Shown: positions 21,235 to 34,295, counted from the stretch's first letter. The stretch is DNA of 64,000 nt from Chloroflexota bacterium (GCA_003577005.1 QEUW01000001.1:26054-90053), one strand, 5' to 3'. Translations and numbers: made by a program. Notes: generated by a model from the sequence alone, not told the origin.

Positions 21235-22056
21235 ATGCACCGTTGGAGTTCAGGGGATGTACAGGCAAACGGTATCCGCCTCCACTATCATCGCACGGGC
21301 GGTGCCAAACCGCCCATTGTCATGGCCCACGGCATTACAGACAACGGGCTCTGTTGGACACTCTTGGCCAGGGCGCTCGAGAATGACTACGACCTCATCA
21401 TGGTCGATGCGCGCGGGCATGGACAGTCGGATGCGCCCGCCGCTGGTTATATGAACGCTGACCATGCCGCCGATTACGCTGGGCTGATCCAGGAATCGGG
21501 TCTGCGCCGGCCGGCCCTGATCGGCCACTCCATGGGCGCAGCCACGATTGCCTATTTGGCCTCACAACACCCCGATCTGGTCCATTGCATCTTGCTCGAA
21601 GACCCGCCGTGGACTGCAAGAGAGAAAGCCTCCTCTCCCCAAGAACAGCATGCACGGGCCGAAGCCTGGCGACAGGATCTCATCGCCCGCAAACAGTTGG
21701 CGCGCGCAGAGATCCTCAAACAGGTGCGCCAGCAGAATCCCACATGGTCGGAGGATGAGCTAGAACCGTGGCTCGAATCCAAGCTGCAAGTATCCCCCAA
21801 TGTTTTAGACTATGTGGGCGCACCTTCGATCCACTGGACGGAATACGTGCCGGCGATCCGGTGCCCGGTGTTGCTCCTCACCGGTGATACAGAACGGGGC
21901 GGGATCGTCTCGGTAGAGGTTGCCAAAGAGGTTGTTGCGCTCAGCCCAAACGTTCAGGTGGCACACATTCCTGGCGCCGGGCACAGTATTCGCCGCGAAC
22001 AGTTTCAACCCTATATGGCGGCCGTGCGCCGCTTCTTGCAGGAGGTTTATAGGTAG
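21235..22056 (+). CDS. Alpha/beta hydrolase
   Basis: 273 aa. The oxyanion motif is VMAHGITDNG, the nucleophile elbow GHSMGA at 97-102 (Ser99), the acid residue is near LLTGDTERGG, and the catalytic His is in GAGHSIRRE. Full-length single-domain hydrolase without a signal peptide. Its coupling to a dehydrogenase of the hydroxy-acid type suggests ester or lactone cleavage in the same small pathway, which is inference. Confidence 0.88.
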   Translation: MHRWSSGDVQANGIRLHYHRTGGAKPPIVMAHGITDNGLCWTLLARALENDYDLIMVDARGHGQSDAPAAGYMNADHAADYAGLIQESGLRRPALIGHSMGAATIAYLASQHPDLVHCILLEDPPWTAREKASSPQEQHARAEAWRQDLIARKQLARAEILKQVRQQNPTWSEDELEPWLESKLQVSPNVLDYVGAPSIHWTEYVPAIRCPVLLLTGDTERGGIVSVEVAKEVVALSPNVQVAHIPGAGHSIRREQFQPYMAAVRRFLQEVYR

Positions 22057-22065
22057 ATAGATCTC

Positions 22066-22085
22066 TTTTGGTGGCGCCACCAAAA
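22066..22085. repeat. Perfect 20-bp palindrome
   Basis: TTTTGGTGGCGCCACCAAAA lies 9 bp after the hydrolase stop. It could be an operator-like site or part of the termination region that follows. Confidence 0.5.
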
Positions 22086-22099
22086 CAACTGAACGCTCA

Positions 22100-22145
22100 T
22101 TGCAAAAAGACCTGGATGGCGAGTACCATCCAGGTCTTTTTGCAA
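22100..22145 (+). terminator. Strong intrinsic terminator
   Basis: TTGCAAAAAGACCTGGATGG, a 6-nt loop, then CCATCCAGGTCTTTTTGCAA: perfect 20-bp arms with a T5 run inside the 3' arm. It ends the reductase-hydrolase operon. Confidence 0.85.
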
Positions 22146-22911
22146 TAAAACGGTTGATTTCACCGTCGTGGCGCCCCATACTGCTTTCCCCCAGAACAAT
22201 ACATTGCGCCACGACAGCTGAATCCGTAGATTCAAAGGCAGCATAAATCAGACAGCTTAGGACGCCATGATAGGAAGTTAAGAAAAGGATAAAAGGATCT
22301 CTTTCCAAAATTGGCAAATCGTTCTGCGAGAAGCCATCCTTATGACGTATATGAGTTCTGATTTTAGTGTAGTCACTTCAGTACCAATGGATAGTGCAAA
22401 ATCGGAAAATTGCGCGATAATCTATTTACCTTAATATCATCGAAAGGTTTCTGAAGTTCTGGACACTCTTTCCAGAGTACAAACCTTACGATCAATATCA
22501 GAAACATCTTTATCACGGGGGTTCACAGGCACATCCCAATCACATCCCCAGGGCATTGCGATTGTGTCTGTAAATATTGTGTTTGTACATGATGTGAAAG
22601 ACAAGCAGTTATTGAAAGGGCGGTCGTAGCATTTTGGTAGTTTAGGCCTTTTATGTTTCACCTACACCTCTCATTGCTCCTCTCCATGCCTCCAATGTAG
22701 GTGCAGTACAGATCTGACGCACAACATCATCTTGCCATCGAACCAGAAGCGTAATTTGTAAGGCCTATCTCTGCAAGTTTGAGGAGGCACGAAGGCGCTG
22801 GCGCCTCATTGTTGTGGAAACAGATCGCTTCACGGCAATGGAAGCGCCAGATGCGATGTGGATTCGATATCCAGTTATTTCTACCCAACGTGTTTAGCCG
22901 GAGGTATAAAG
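22146..22911. other. Long gap without a convincing gene
   Basis: About 765 bp, relatively AT-rich in the middle. It holds one more inverted repeat (GTCGTGGCGC near 22165 and GCGCCACGAC near 22210) and short ORFs with no recognisable protein. The last 50 bp carry the subtilase leader with ribosome site GGAGG. Confidence 0.5.
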
Positions 22912-24483
22912 ATGAACTACGTCTATAAAAGGGGCTGGGACCGTCGCCTGAACCGCAGTCTACCTATTCTCCATATATTGCTCTTTGTTCTTGTGCTGTG
23001 GGGTGCGTTTTGGCTTACTATACGGCATAGTTGGGCCGCTAGCGACTCTGAATTGGATAACCATACCACTGAAGATGCGCAGCCGGAACAGGTTCCCACG
23101 GCGGATGAGAGCGCCAATGCCACACGCCAGGTCATCCGCGGGTTACTCCTTTCTGCCCCGGCGAACGGTATCGGCCACTGGGTGATTCAGACATCCGATC
23201 AACGTATCCATGAGGTACGCGTTCGCAACGAAAAGCCGCTGGCAGACGGCGTACTGCCAGCGGCCAGTTGGGTTTACGCCGATGTCCAGGTGCAAGGTCA
23301 TAACAAGCTATTTGCGACCCAAATCCGCCTCGACTCTTATCAACCGGGCGAAGTTGTCGTACGGCTGGCCAGCGACTCGCTCTCGTCCACTATCGCCAGC
23401 CGCTATGATCTGATGCTCAATTCCACGCTCCTTACATCGGGCTATATTTACCGGTTTTCCACGCACGACCCCCGGGTCGATGTCGTGAAGCTGGTAGAAC
23501 GCATGGCCTCGGACAGTGATATCATCTGGGCGGAACTCAATTATATCAACAGCACATTCAGGGGCTCTCCTTACCGGACCTGGGGCTGGGCTGGACCGGA
23601 ACCGTCTGGCTACCTCAATCAGGAAGCTTACTCGCAGATCAATCTACCGGCCGCCTTGGAACATTATCAGGGTGATGGCACCACCATTGCTTTGTTGGAC
23701 ACCGGCATCGACCTCTCTCATCCAGCGCTGGCTGGCCATTGGATGGAAGGCTACGATTTTGTAAGCGATGATACCGAGCCGCAAGACGAGGGGCCAGGAT
23801 TGGGCTGGGGTCACGGTACGCATATTGCCGGCATCATCGCGCATGTCGCCCCTGACAGCAAGATCCTCCCGTTGCGGGTACTGGATACGGACGCGCGCGG
23901 CGATGTCTTTACCCTGGCCTATGCCATTGAATGGGCAGTACAAAATGGCGCAGATGTGATCAACCTGAGCCTGGGCGCCGAGTGCGATTGCGCACTCCTG
24001 CGAGAGACGTTGGAACAAGCCCAGGCAAGCGGCGTGATCATTGTAGCAGCGGCGGGCAACGACAACACAAACGAGATGCAGCACCCGGCCATCTATCCGG
24101 GGGTCCTCGGGGTGACGGCGCTCGACGGCAGGAACCGCAAAGCGGAATTTGCGAATTACGGTCCGTGGGTGACCCTGGCGGCACCGGGCGTTGGCATTAC
24201 ATCTACCATTATCGGCCCACAAGGCAGCGGCTATGCCGTCTGGAGTGGCACCTCCATAGCCACAGCTTTTGTCAGTGGAGCAGTGGCATTGACCAGACAT
24301 AAGTTACCCGATGCTACCACCGAAGAGATCCGGCAACTGCTCACAGGTCACGCTCGCAACATCGATAGCGCCAATCCCGAACATGCGGGAGCGCTTGGTG
24401 GCCTCTTAGATATCGGTGCGGCGGTGACGGTAGATGAAAGCGATCTACCAACGCAGCTCTATCTTCCACTCGTGGCGCGCTAA
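22912..24483 (+). CDS. Membrane-anchored S8 family serine peptidase (subtilase)
   Basis: 523 aa. One transmembrane segment or signal anchor is at about 18-38 (LPILHILLFVLVLWGAFWLT). A propeptide-like region follows to about 240. The peptidase domain has the complete triad: Asp in IALLDTGIDLSHPAL (about 263), His in GHGTHIAGI (about 301), and Ser in GTSIATAFVSGAVAL (about 448), with the oxyanion Asn in AAAGNDN. It is exported and probably degrades extracellular protein. The start at 22912 follows CCGGAGGTATAAAG. The stop codon is the first three bases of a repeat element (24481-24565). Confidence 0.92.
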   Translation: MNYVYKRGWDRRLNRSLPILHILLFVLVLWGAFWLTIRHSWAASDSELDNHTTEDAQPEQVPTADESANATRQVIRGLLLSAPANGIGHWVIQTSDQRIHEVRVRNEKPLADGVLPAASWVYADVQVQGHNKLFATQIRLDSYQPGEVVVRLASDSLSSTIASRYDLMLNSTLLTSGYIYRFSTHDPRVDVVKLVERMASDSDIIWAELNYINSTFRGSPYRTWGWAGPEPSGYLNQEAYSQINLPAALEHYQGDGTTIALLDTGIDLSHPALAGHWMEGYDFVSDDTEPQDEGPGLGWGHGTHIAGIIAHVAPDSKILPLRVLDTDARGDVFTLAYAIEWAVQNGADVINLSLGAECDCALLRETLEQAQASGVIIVAAAGNDNTNEMQHPAIYPGVLGVTALDGRNRKAEFANYGPWVTLAAPGVGITSTIIGPQGSGYAVWSGTSIATAFVSGAVALTRHKLPDATTEEIRQLLTGHARNIDSANPEHAGALGGLLDIGAAVTVDESDLPTQLYLPLVAR

Positions 24484-24565
24484 GAAACTATCTCAAAGTC
24501 GGTTGTACCTCTGGAGTGCTTTCGGGCAGCACAGGTATGCACAGCGATTTTGTGATAATTTCTAA
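24481..24565. repeat. 85-bp element with terminal inverted repeats, copy 1
   Basis: Ends TAAGAAACTATCTCAAAGTC and GATTTTGTGATAATTTCTAA are inverted repeats. The interior (GGTTGT...CTCTGGA...CGGGCAG) matches the complement of 63311-63396 along its length. Its first TAA is the stop codon of the subtilase gene. Size and ends resemble a miniature transposable element. Confidence 0.8.
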
Positions 24566-24575
24566 GTCGAATGGG

Positions 24576-24670
24576 TAGGTTCTGTTGACATTTCGGTTCA
24601 GACTAGAGGTGCAACGCACTTTTCAAGTGCATCGCACTCGTGTAAATACGCCAAATGTCAACAGAACCTA
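24576..24670. repeat. Nested palindromes: 18-bp inverted repeats around GTGC palindrome copy 3
   Basis: TAGGTTCTGTTGACATTT (24576-24593) and AAATGTCAACAGAACCTA (24653-24670) are perfect inverted repeats. Between them lies the GTGC palindrome (24605-24638). It starts 10 bp after the preceding 85-bp element. Confidence 0.8.
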
Positions 24671-24731
24671 GCGACGGCGCTCTCTGGTCGGGCTGCACAA
24701 CTTGGCACCCATAGGGACCTTCAAGGAATTT

Positions 24732-25109
24732 ATGACTCCTCGAATCTTGCTCGTTGAGGACTTCGATTTTGTATTAGAGTTCTTAGAGGAATGGCTAAGA
24801 CTTTCTGGTTATCAAGTCTATTGTGCAAAAGATGCAGATGAGGCGCTTGCCTGTTGCGCCCGCACCGCCATTGACCTTTGTCTCTTTGATGTTCGTCTGC
24901 CAGGCAAGAGTGGTCTGGCCCTCTGCGGTGAAGTGCGTAAGCGCTATGGAACACCGGTGATCATGTTCACCGGGTTATACACCAAGGATGAAATCTGGGA
25001 ACGAGCGAAAAAGGTCGGTGCAAGCTGTGTGATCGAAAAGCCTTTCTCGCTCGAAGAATTGGAGCAACAGATCACCCGCGTCTTACAGACGAGCCAGACC
25101 TATGCGTAG
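24732..25109 (+). CDS. Single-domain response regulator
   Basis: 125 aa receiver domain: acidic pocket in LLVEDFD (Asp10), phosphoacceptor Asp53 in LCLFDVRLPGKSG, Thr in IMFTG, and Lys in VIEKPFS. There is no output domain, so it acts through protein contact, as in CheY/Spo0F-type relays. No histidine kinase is nearby. The start at 24732 follows AAGGAA; the in-frame ATG at 24702 adds a non-conserved tail. Confidence 0.9.
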   Translation: MTPRILLVEDFDFVLEFLEEWLRLSGYQVYCAKDADEALACCARTAIDLCLFDVRLPGKSGLALCGEVRKRYGTPVIMFTGLYTKDEIWERAKKVGASCVIEKPFSLEELEQQITRVLQTSQTYA

Positions 25110-25155
25110 AACTGGCCGGTTATGGGTTTATCACGACCCCCGGCTCTACCGCGCT

Positions 25156-26190
25156 TCAGACCCGGTCGATGGCAAGCGATTTGCCGGGCGCAGGGGCGTT
25201 GATTGGCGTCTCGTAGAGGTAACAGGATGCCTCATGACCGGCTTCACCAACCGGGTACAGAGGCGGGTAGCTTTTCAAACAATGGTCCATCCGGTGCGGA
25301 CAACGAGGGTAGAAGCGGCAGCCGCTCTCCACGCTGACACGCATCTGTTCGTCATCCAGGCTCAGCACCGACTCACCGCCCCAACGCACCGTCGGGTCTG
25401 GCACCGGGATCGACTCGATGAGCAACTGGACATAGGGATGTTTTGGGTTCTCGATCACCTGAGTTGTGCGGCCATGTTCGGCGATGGCTCCCTGATAGAG
25501 CAGGTAAATATGGTCGCCGATCTGGTAAGCAGTGCTCAGGTCGTGGGTGATGTAGAGAAACGAGATGTTGTGCTGGTCGCGCAGCTTGAGCATCAGGTCG
25601 AGGATCAATGCCCGCAGCGACGCATCCACCATAGAGACCGGCTCGTCGGCCACCAGCAGCCGCGGCTTGAGGAGAAAGGCGCGCGCCACCATCATCCGCT
25701 GACGCTGGCCACCGCTGAGCTGGTGTGGATACTTCTCTAGGACCTCCTCACCGCGCAAACCGACCTCGTTGAGGGATTCCTCGATGAGGTCTCTGGCTTC
25801 TTTGCGACTCTTCGCCAGCTTGAAGTTGTTGATCACCAGGTCAAAGATGTGCTTAACGCGATAGAAGGGATTGTAGACCGCATAAGGATCTTGAAAGATA
25901 GCCTGCACATCGCGGCGATAGGCCAGCCGCTGTTCGCGATTCATCGTCGCCACATCGATACCCTTGTACAAGATCTGGCCCGAGGTGGGAGAAACAAAAC
26001 CTAGGACTAGGTTGGCAAGGGTCGTTTTGCCACTGCCACTTTCGCCAGCGATAGTGGTGATCGTCGCCGGTCGCTCATCGATTTTCAGACTGAAATCCTG
26101 TAACGCCACCGTGACCGGGCCGCGGTGCAGAAAGCCACCACCATAGACTTTGGTGACGTTCCGGATTTCTAACAGTGGGGTAGCCATCAA
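25156..26190 (-). CDS. Oligopeptide/dipeptide ABC transporter ATPase (DppF/OppF type)
   Basis: 344 aa. Walker A GESGSGKT at 49-56, signature LSGGQRQRM, Walker B LLVADEPVSMVD. The C-terminal oligopeptide extension carries a Cys cluster (CRFYPRCPHRMDHC) that in OppD/F proteins can hold an iron-sulphur cluster. It energises the inner-membrane importer encoded just upstream. Last gene of a four-gene transport block, spaced 5 bp from its partner ATPase. Confidence 0.93.
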   Translation of the reverse strand: MMATPLLEIRNVTKVYGGGFLHRGPVTVALQDFSLKIDERPATITTIAGESGSGKTTLANLVLGFVSPTSGQILYKGIDVATMNREQRLAYRRDVQAIFQDPYAVYNPFYRVKHIFDLVINNFKLAKSRKEARDLIEESLNEVGLRGEEVLEKYPHQLSGGQRQRMMVARAFLLKPRLLVADEPVSMVDASLRALILDLMLKLRDQHNISFLYITHDLSTAYQIGDHIYLLYQGAIAEHGRTTQVIENPKHPYVQLLIESIPVPDPTVRWGGESVLSLDDEQMRVSVESGCRFYPRCPHRMDHCLKSYPPLYPVGEAGHEASCYLYETPINAPAPGKSLAIDRV

Positions 26191-26195
26191 CGATC

Positions 26196-27229
<1,034 letters not shown>

Positions 27230-27233
<4 letters not shown>

Positions 27234-28177
27234 TGCGGTTTGATTCCTCTCAGGCGAGGATTGGCGATCTCGTCGAGGCCGATGGTCATCAAAAAGAGGC
27301 CAGAAAAGATCCATATGAGCGCTACAATGGGCACACCCCACCACCACCACATCCCACGTAAAATAGCCGAGGCGCTGATCGCGTAGAAGATCGTCATGCC
27401 CAAGGTGGGGATGCGGGTAGGGCCGAGACCGAGGACCTCAAGACCCGTGGCAGCCAGAATGGCGCCGGAGACGTTGCCAGTAAAGCTGGCCGCCAGATAC
27501 GGCAGCAGGTTGGGCATCATCTCCTTGAACATGATGGCAGGGGTCGAAGCACCGGAGAGGCGCGCCATCTGTACATAGCCGCGCTCGCGCAGCGAAAGCA
27601 CCTGGGCGCGGATGAGCCGGGTGGGGCCCGGCCAGGCAAAGGCCGCCAGCATCAGCGCCATATTCTCGACGTTCAACTGCCGTACATACGCAGAGATCAC
27701 AATGAGCACGGCCAGCGCCGGGATCGTAATCACTGCATCGCTCAAAACGCGAATGACGGCGTCCACCCAGCCGCCTATGTAACCAGCCGTAAAGCCTAAA
27801 ATAATACCAATGATCATACCGGCGCCAGCTGCGATGAGACCAATACGCAGGGACCGTGGCGCACCAACTAGTAGCACAGCCAGCATATCGCGACCACTAC
27901 TCTCGGTGCCAAGCGGGTGATCCCACGTGGGTTGGCCAAAACCCATGGCCAGGTTGGCTTGTCCCCATGCTGGAGGTAGATTTAGCGGTGACGAGGCCGG
28001 CAGCGCCAATCGCGTCTCCCAAATAAGCGGCCCAACCGCAGTCATCAACACGATGACCAACACCATACCCAACCCGATCAAAAATTTCGGGTTCAGCCAC
28101 GGCGAGTCAAAGCGATTGAGTCGCGACACCTTGCGTGGGGCGGCGGTTGCTAGCGTTTCAGCAGATGTAACGGCCAT
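27230..28177 (-). CDS. Peptide ABC transporter permease (DppC/OppC type)
   Basis: 315 aa. N-terminal segment near 35-52 (LIGLGMVLVIVLMTAVGPLI) and five further membrane spans. The DppC hallmark HPLGTESSGRDMLAVLLVGAPRSLRIG precedes the transport domain, and the ATPase contact loop is LSLRERGYVQMARLSGAS. It pairs with the permease at 28279. The gap between the two permease genes holds a palindromic repeat, not a gene. Confidence 0.93.
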
Positions 28178-28190
28178 GAAAACACCTTAT

Positions 28191-28274
28191 CATTGGTCCT
28201 CGGTCACTGGCCATTCGTCATTGGTAGCCGGAGATGTTGCGCCGAAACCAATGACCAATGACAAATGACCAATG
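28191..28274. repeat. CATTGGTC-word palindrome
   Basis: The left arm CATTGGTCCTCGGTCACTGG and CATTCGTCATTGGT pairs with ACCAATGACCAATGACAAAT and the following GACCAATG. It fills the gap between two permease genes. Confidence 0.7.
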
Positions 28275-28278
28275 CAAC

Positions 28279-29292
<1,014 letters not shown>

Positions 29293-29301
29293 GATTTATA
29301 G

Positions 29302-29374
29302 ACTGCGAGATCAGGAGACTGGAGATTAGAGACCGGAGATTGGCTGCCTCCAGTCTCTGATCTCCAGTATCTCA
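29302..29374. repeat. GAGATTGA-word palindrome, copy 2
   Basis: Left arm with CTGGAGATTAGAGACCGGAG, right arm with CTCCAGTCTCTGATCTCCAG. It lies between the binding-protein stop and the permease start. The word family is the one found inside queA. Confidence 0.7.
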
Positions 29375-29378
29375 ACAC

Positions 29379-31193
<1,815 letters not shown>

Positions 31194-31439
31194 GTGGGTT
31201 TCCTCCTTTGGTCAAGAGTTGGGAAGCACGTGCAGGCAGAGTCGCTCAGAGAGCGACCAAGGGTTTGTCTGGTAACGCGTGCGAGGCTTCTTTCAGCGAG
31301 TGCATGAACGCGCTTCTTGCCGGGCAAAACCGATAACACTGAATACAGCGGGATCCTGTGGGACAAAACTCTGATGCCGAGCAAGCAGGAAAATCATTGG
31401 GAGTAAACTGCAACCGCTTGCTCACAGCCCAGTATAGCG

Positions 31440-31760
31440 GTAATGTCCAAAATCGTCAAACCGGCCCCAAAGTTGGGATCCGTCCAGAAAAAGGGGCAGG
31501 TTTGCATGACCACCTTCCCGGAAGGGGGCGCAAGATGGCTTCTCGACCAGGCTCTTTTGGCCCTCTTTCGGGAAGGTCTACAGGATCCCTAATCCCGGAC
31601 GCACCCCTGGATCCTGGGTGTGTCCAAAATTTGGAGCAAACCCGTATTCCGGGAAAGGGCCGGAAAGTTTCTGATCGTTCACCGCGATGGCGGCCCTTTC
31701 CCGGAATGCGGAGCCGGGGCAAGCCGCCCCCAATCCCGGACGCACCCCCGGATCCTCTGC
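31440..31760. repeat. GC-rich cluster of inverted and direct repeats
   Basis: In the 645-bp gap 31194-31838. A perfect 17-bp inverted pair is ATTCCGGGAAAGGGCCG (31646-31662) and CGGCCCTTTCCCGGAAT (31691-31707). A 25-bp direct repeat starting AATCCCGGACGCACCCC lies at 31591 and 31732. Further TTCCCGGAA-like words are at about 31517, 31567 and 31697. No gene is convincing here. The rest of the gap, next to the binding-protein start, holds a small hairpin GTCGCTC/GAGCGAC at about 31231. Confidence 0.65.
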
Positions 31761-31838
31761 GCGTGGCATCAAGATGCGCGGGTGTGATAGAATAACAGAC
31801 GATCCCTTTTACCCAGCGGCGACGGAGGCGCCACCTAT

Positions 31839-32267
31839 ATGATTATGCACGGACAAAACAGGCATCCTATCGCTTCTCTATGTCTTCTCATTCTCTTGGC
31901 TGGTACGGTGGTGGCCCTGGCAGCATGCGGTGGCGGTCAAACGACCCCGGCCAACGCGGATACGAGCAGCCCCCGCATTGCAGGCGAGGGCATTACCTTT
32001 CTCTATTTTTTCCGGGATAACTGCCCTCCATGCGCCACGATGGACCCGGTTGTCGCCAGTTTGGAGAGTGACTACGGTGATCGGCTGTCGGTTCAACGTT
32101 ACAATGCCGACAGCGACGAAGGTCGCCAGCTGATGGAGCAATACGACCTCAGAGATGCTCCCAGCTATGCCATGGTCGGGCCCGATGGCGCCAAGCTGTG
32201 GGGTCTCACCGGACCCATCCACCGCGATATGCTGCGCCAGCAAGTGCAATTGCGCGTCGGCAGGTAG
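31839..32267 (+). CDS. Thioredoxin-like lipoprotein
   Basis: 142 aa. Lipoprotein signal with lipobox LAAC (Cys30) after a hydrophobic run. A Thr/Pro/Ala linker precedes a thioredoxin domain with active site CPPC at 62-65 (FFRDNCPPCATMDPVV). The cis-Pro region is DAPSYAMVGPDG. It is anchored outside the membrane and probably reduces or isomerises disulfides of exported proteins. CPPC rather than CGPC is unusual for the family but is found in some extracytoplasmic members. A single-gene unit between the repeat cluster and a dehydrogenase. Confidence 0.85.
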   Translation: MIMHGQNRHPIASLCLLILLAGTVVALAACGGGQTTPANADTSSPRIAGEGITFLYFFRDNCPPCATMDPVVASLESDYGDRLSVQRYNADSDEGRQLMEQYDLRDAPSYAMVGPDGAKLWGLTGPIHRDMLRQQVQLRVGR

Positions 32268-32368
32268 ATGGCCTTTTTCTTACAGTTTCCCACAGGTACA
32301 TAGCTGTGTTATGATGTGTGTACGGTCAGCGATGTAGACAGCCCCTTAAAACGAACTGGAAGCCCGCC

Positions 32369-33355
32369 ATGAAAGCACTGGTCTACCAAGCACCCTGGAA
32401 GATGACGTTGGAAGATGTCCCCGCCCCCGACCCTCAGCCCGGTGAAGTGGTCATCGCCGTCAAGGCGGTCGGTATCTGCGGGTCCGATGTCCATGGTTAT
32501 ACCGGCTCCACTGGACGCCGCACGCCGCCGATGATCATGGGCCACGAGTTTGGCGGTGTCGTGGTGGCCGTGGGTGAAGGGGTCACCAAGGCCAAGCCAG
32601 GTGATGAGGTGGTGGCGACGCCCATCTTTCCTTACAGCGGTGTTGGGCAGCGCCGCGTTCTGGGTGTTTTTAGCACACCAGGCGCCTACGCCGAGCAGGT
32701 GGCCGTCCACGAGTCGATGTTGTTGCCCAAACCAGCCGGCCTCTCCTGGCGGCTGGCGGCTATGTGCGAGCCGCTCTCGGTGGCGCTCCATGCCATCAGC
32801 CGCACGCCCATCCCGCTGATGGGGACGGTTGCGATTGCCGGCGCCGGCACGATTGGATTGTTAGCAATGCTAGCCGCCCGGCTGGCCGGCGCCGGTAAGG
32901 TGATTGTCACCGACCTAATCCCGCACCGGCTGGAGATGGCCGAAGAACTGGGCGCCGACCTGGCCGTCAACATCAAAGAACAGGACCCGGTGCAGACCAT
33001 CCTCGACGCTACCGGCGGCATCGGCGTCGATGTCGCCATCGAGGCTGTGGGCATTGCACCAGCTGTCCAACAAGCACATAAGGTCACACGCAACGGCGGT
33101 CACATCACCTGGATCGGCAACAGCGAGCGCATGATCGAAGTCGATATGCAAGAAGTGGTAACACGTGAACTGACGGTAACAGGCACATACGGTTTCCAAC
33201 AGGAATTCCCGCTGGCGCTGGCGGCCATAGCCAGTGGCCGTATCAACGTCGAGCCCATGATCGAGCGTGTGGCGCCGCTGGCCGAAGGGCCGCAGATCAT
33301 CGACGACCTGGCAGCTGGGCGCAGCGACCTGGTCAAGGTGATCTTGGAACCATAA
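32369..33355 (+). CDS. Zinc-type alcohol dehydrogenase lacking the structural-zinc loop
   Basis: 328 aa, shorter than the usual 340-350. Catalytic-zinc motifs [10 protein letters not shown] (Cys37) and GHEFGG (His59, Glu60) are intact. The stretch that normally has four Cys is replaced by PIFPYSGVGQRRVLGV, with no cysteine, so about 15-18 residues are missing. Cofactor glycines: AGAGTIGLLAMLA. It probably oxidises a sugar or polyol, in keeping with the region. Whether the loop loss is ancestral or a recent deletion needs homologues. Confidence 0.88.
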   Translation: MKALVYQAPWKMTLEDVPAPDPQPGEVVIAVKAVGICGSDVHGYTGSTGRRTPPMIMGHEFGGVVVAVGEGVTKAKPGDEVVATPIFPYSGVGQRRVLGVFSTPGAYAEQVAVHESMLLPKPAGLSWRLAAMCEPLSVALHAISRTPIPLMGTVAIAGAGTIGLLAMLAARLAGAGKVIVTDLIPHRLEMAEELGADLAVNIKEQDPVQTILDATGGIGVDVAIEAVGIAPAVQQAHKVTRNGGHITWIGNSERMIEVDMQEVVTRELTVTGTYGFQQEFPLALAAIASGRINVEPMIERVAPLAEGPQIIDDLAAGRSDLVKVILEP

Positions 33356-33420
33356 GCTGGGCTATCGCAGCGGCTTGGAAGTGGACCGGGGTGTTGCACA
33401 CATAGCGCAGCGGGTAACGG

Positions 33421-33452
33421 AGGTGCATCGCACGCCATGCGTGCAACGCACC
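33421..33452. repeat. GTGC palindrome, copy 4
   Basis: AGGTGCATCGCAC and GTGCAACGCACC arms around a short GCCATGC centre. It lies about 20 bp before the Uma2 start. Confidence 0.8.
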
Positions 33453-33473
33453 GGCCGCTGTAAGGAGCCTTGT

Positions 33474-34295
33474 ATGACGAAAACATTGGCCGCAAAGGAG
33501 ATGCCGCATTCCGGGGTGCCCTCTGGGCCCCCACCTTCGCATTTCCCAGACCGCCCCGGCTGGGTCCCGGCAGAGATCACGGCCAACTGGGACCCCAATC
33601 CCTACGCCTACCAAACCGAGGAGGAGCTGATGCCCGCCGGGGGTCTGCATGGTCAATTGCTGGCCTACATCGTCGAACTCTTGCGCTATGTGCTGGCCCG
33701 CCGTGGTCTCATGTTTCTCATCGACACCTTTCTGCTCTACCGCGACGAACGAGGAGTCAAACAGCGGATTGCGCCTGACCTCTTGCTTATGCCGGCCCGG
33801 TTCCCACCGCCGTCGGCCTACGATCTGGATGAGGAGCCACCTCCCCTGCTCCTGGTCGAAGTCACCTCGCCCAAGAGTCGCCTAGCCGACCTCGAGCACA
33901 AGGCGACCTTCTATCTGAACCTCGGTGTGCCGGCCTATCTGGCCATCGATGCTGTCAATTCAACTGGCAGGTTACGGCGCCGCATCGAACTCCACTTGTG
34001 GCGCCGGGTCGATGACGAAATGCAGGAAATGACGCCCGATGAGGATGATGGCTTCACCCTTCCGGAGATGGGCGTACGCGTGCTGGCCGATGGACAGCGC
34101 ATCCGCTTTGTCGATCTGACGACCGGCGATGAATTGCTTGATAGCGGTGAACTGGTCGCTGCTTTGGAGGCGGAACGGCAACAAAAGCTCGCCGAGCAGC
34201 AGGCGCGCCTCGCCGAGCGTGACGCACGTCTACGTGCTGAGGCCGAACTTGCCCGTTTGCAGGCCGAATTGCGCAAACTACGTGGAGAAGAATAG
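33474..34295 (+). CDS. Uma2 family (DUF820) putative restriction-endonuclease-fold protein
   Basis: 273 aa. The PD-(D/E)xK-type core is visible: IAPDLLLM, LLLVEVTSPKSRLADLEHK and YLNLGVPAYLAID. The C-terminal 60 residues are a charged coiled coil (AEQQARLAERDARLRAEAEL), common in Uma2 proteins. The family is greatly expanded in Chloroflexota and cyanobacteria and its function is unknown; nuclease activity is inferred from the fold. The start at 33474 follows AAGGAG; the longer reading runs through the GTGC palindrome. Confidence 0.87.
   Translation: MTKTLAAKEMPHSGVPSGPPPSHFPDRPGWVPAEITANWDPNPYAYQTEEELMPAGGLHGQLLAYIVELLRYVLARRGLMFLIDTFLLYRDERGVKQRIAPDLLLMPARFPPPSAYDLDEEPPPLLLVEVTSPKSRLADLEHKATFYLNLGVPAYLAIDAVNSTGRLRRRIELHLWRRVDDEMQEMTPDEDDGFTLPEMGVRVLADGQRIRFVDLTTGDELLDSGELVAALEAERQQKLAEQQARLAERDARLRAEAELARLQAELRKLRGEE

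Noticed and set aside
22437..22661. 74-codon minus-strand ORF in the long gap
   Set aside because: No ribosome site, no hydrophobic or family pattern; sits in AT-rich sequence where chance frames are common.
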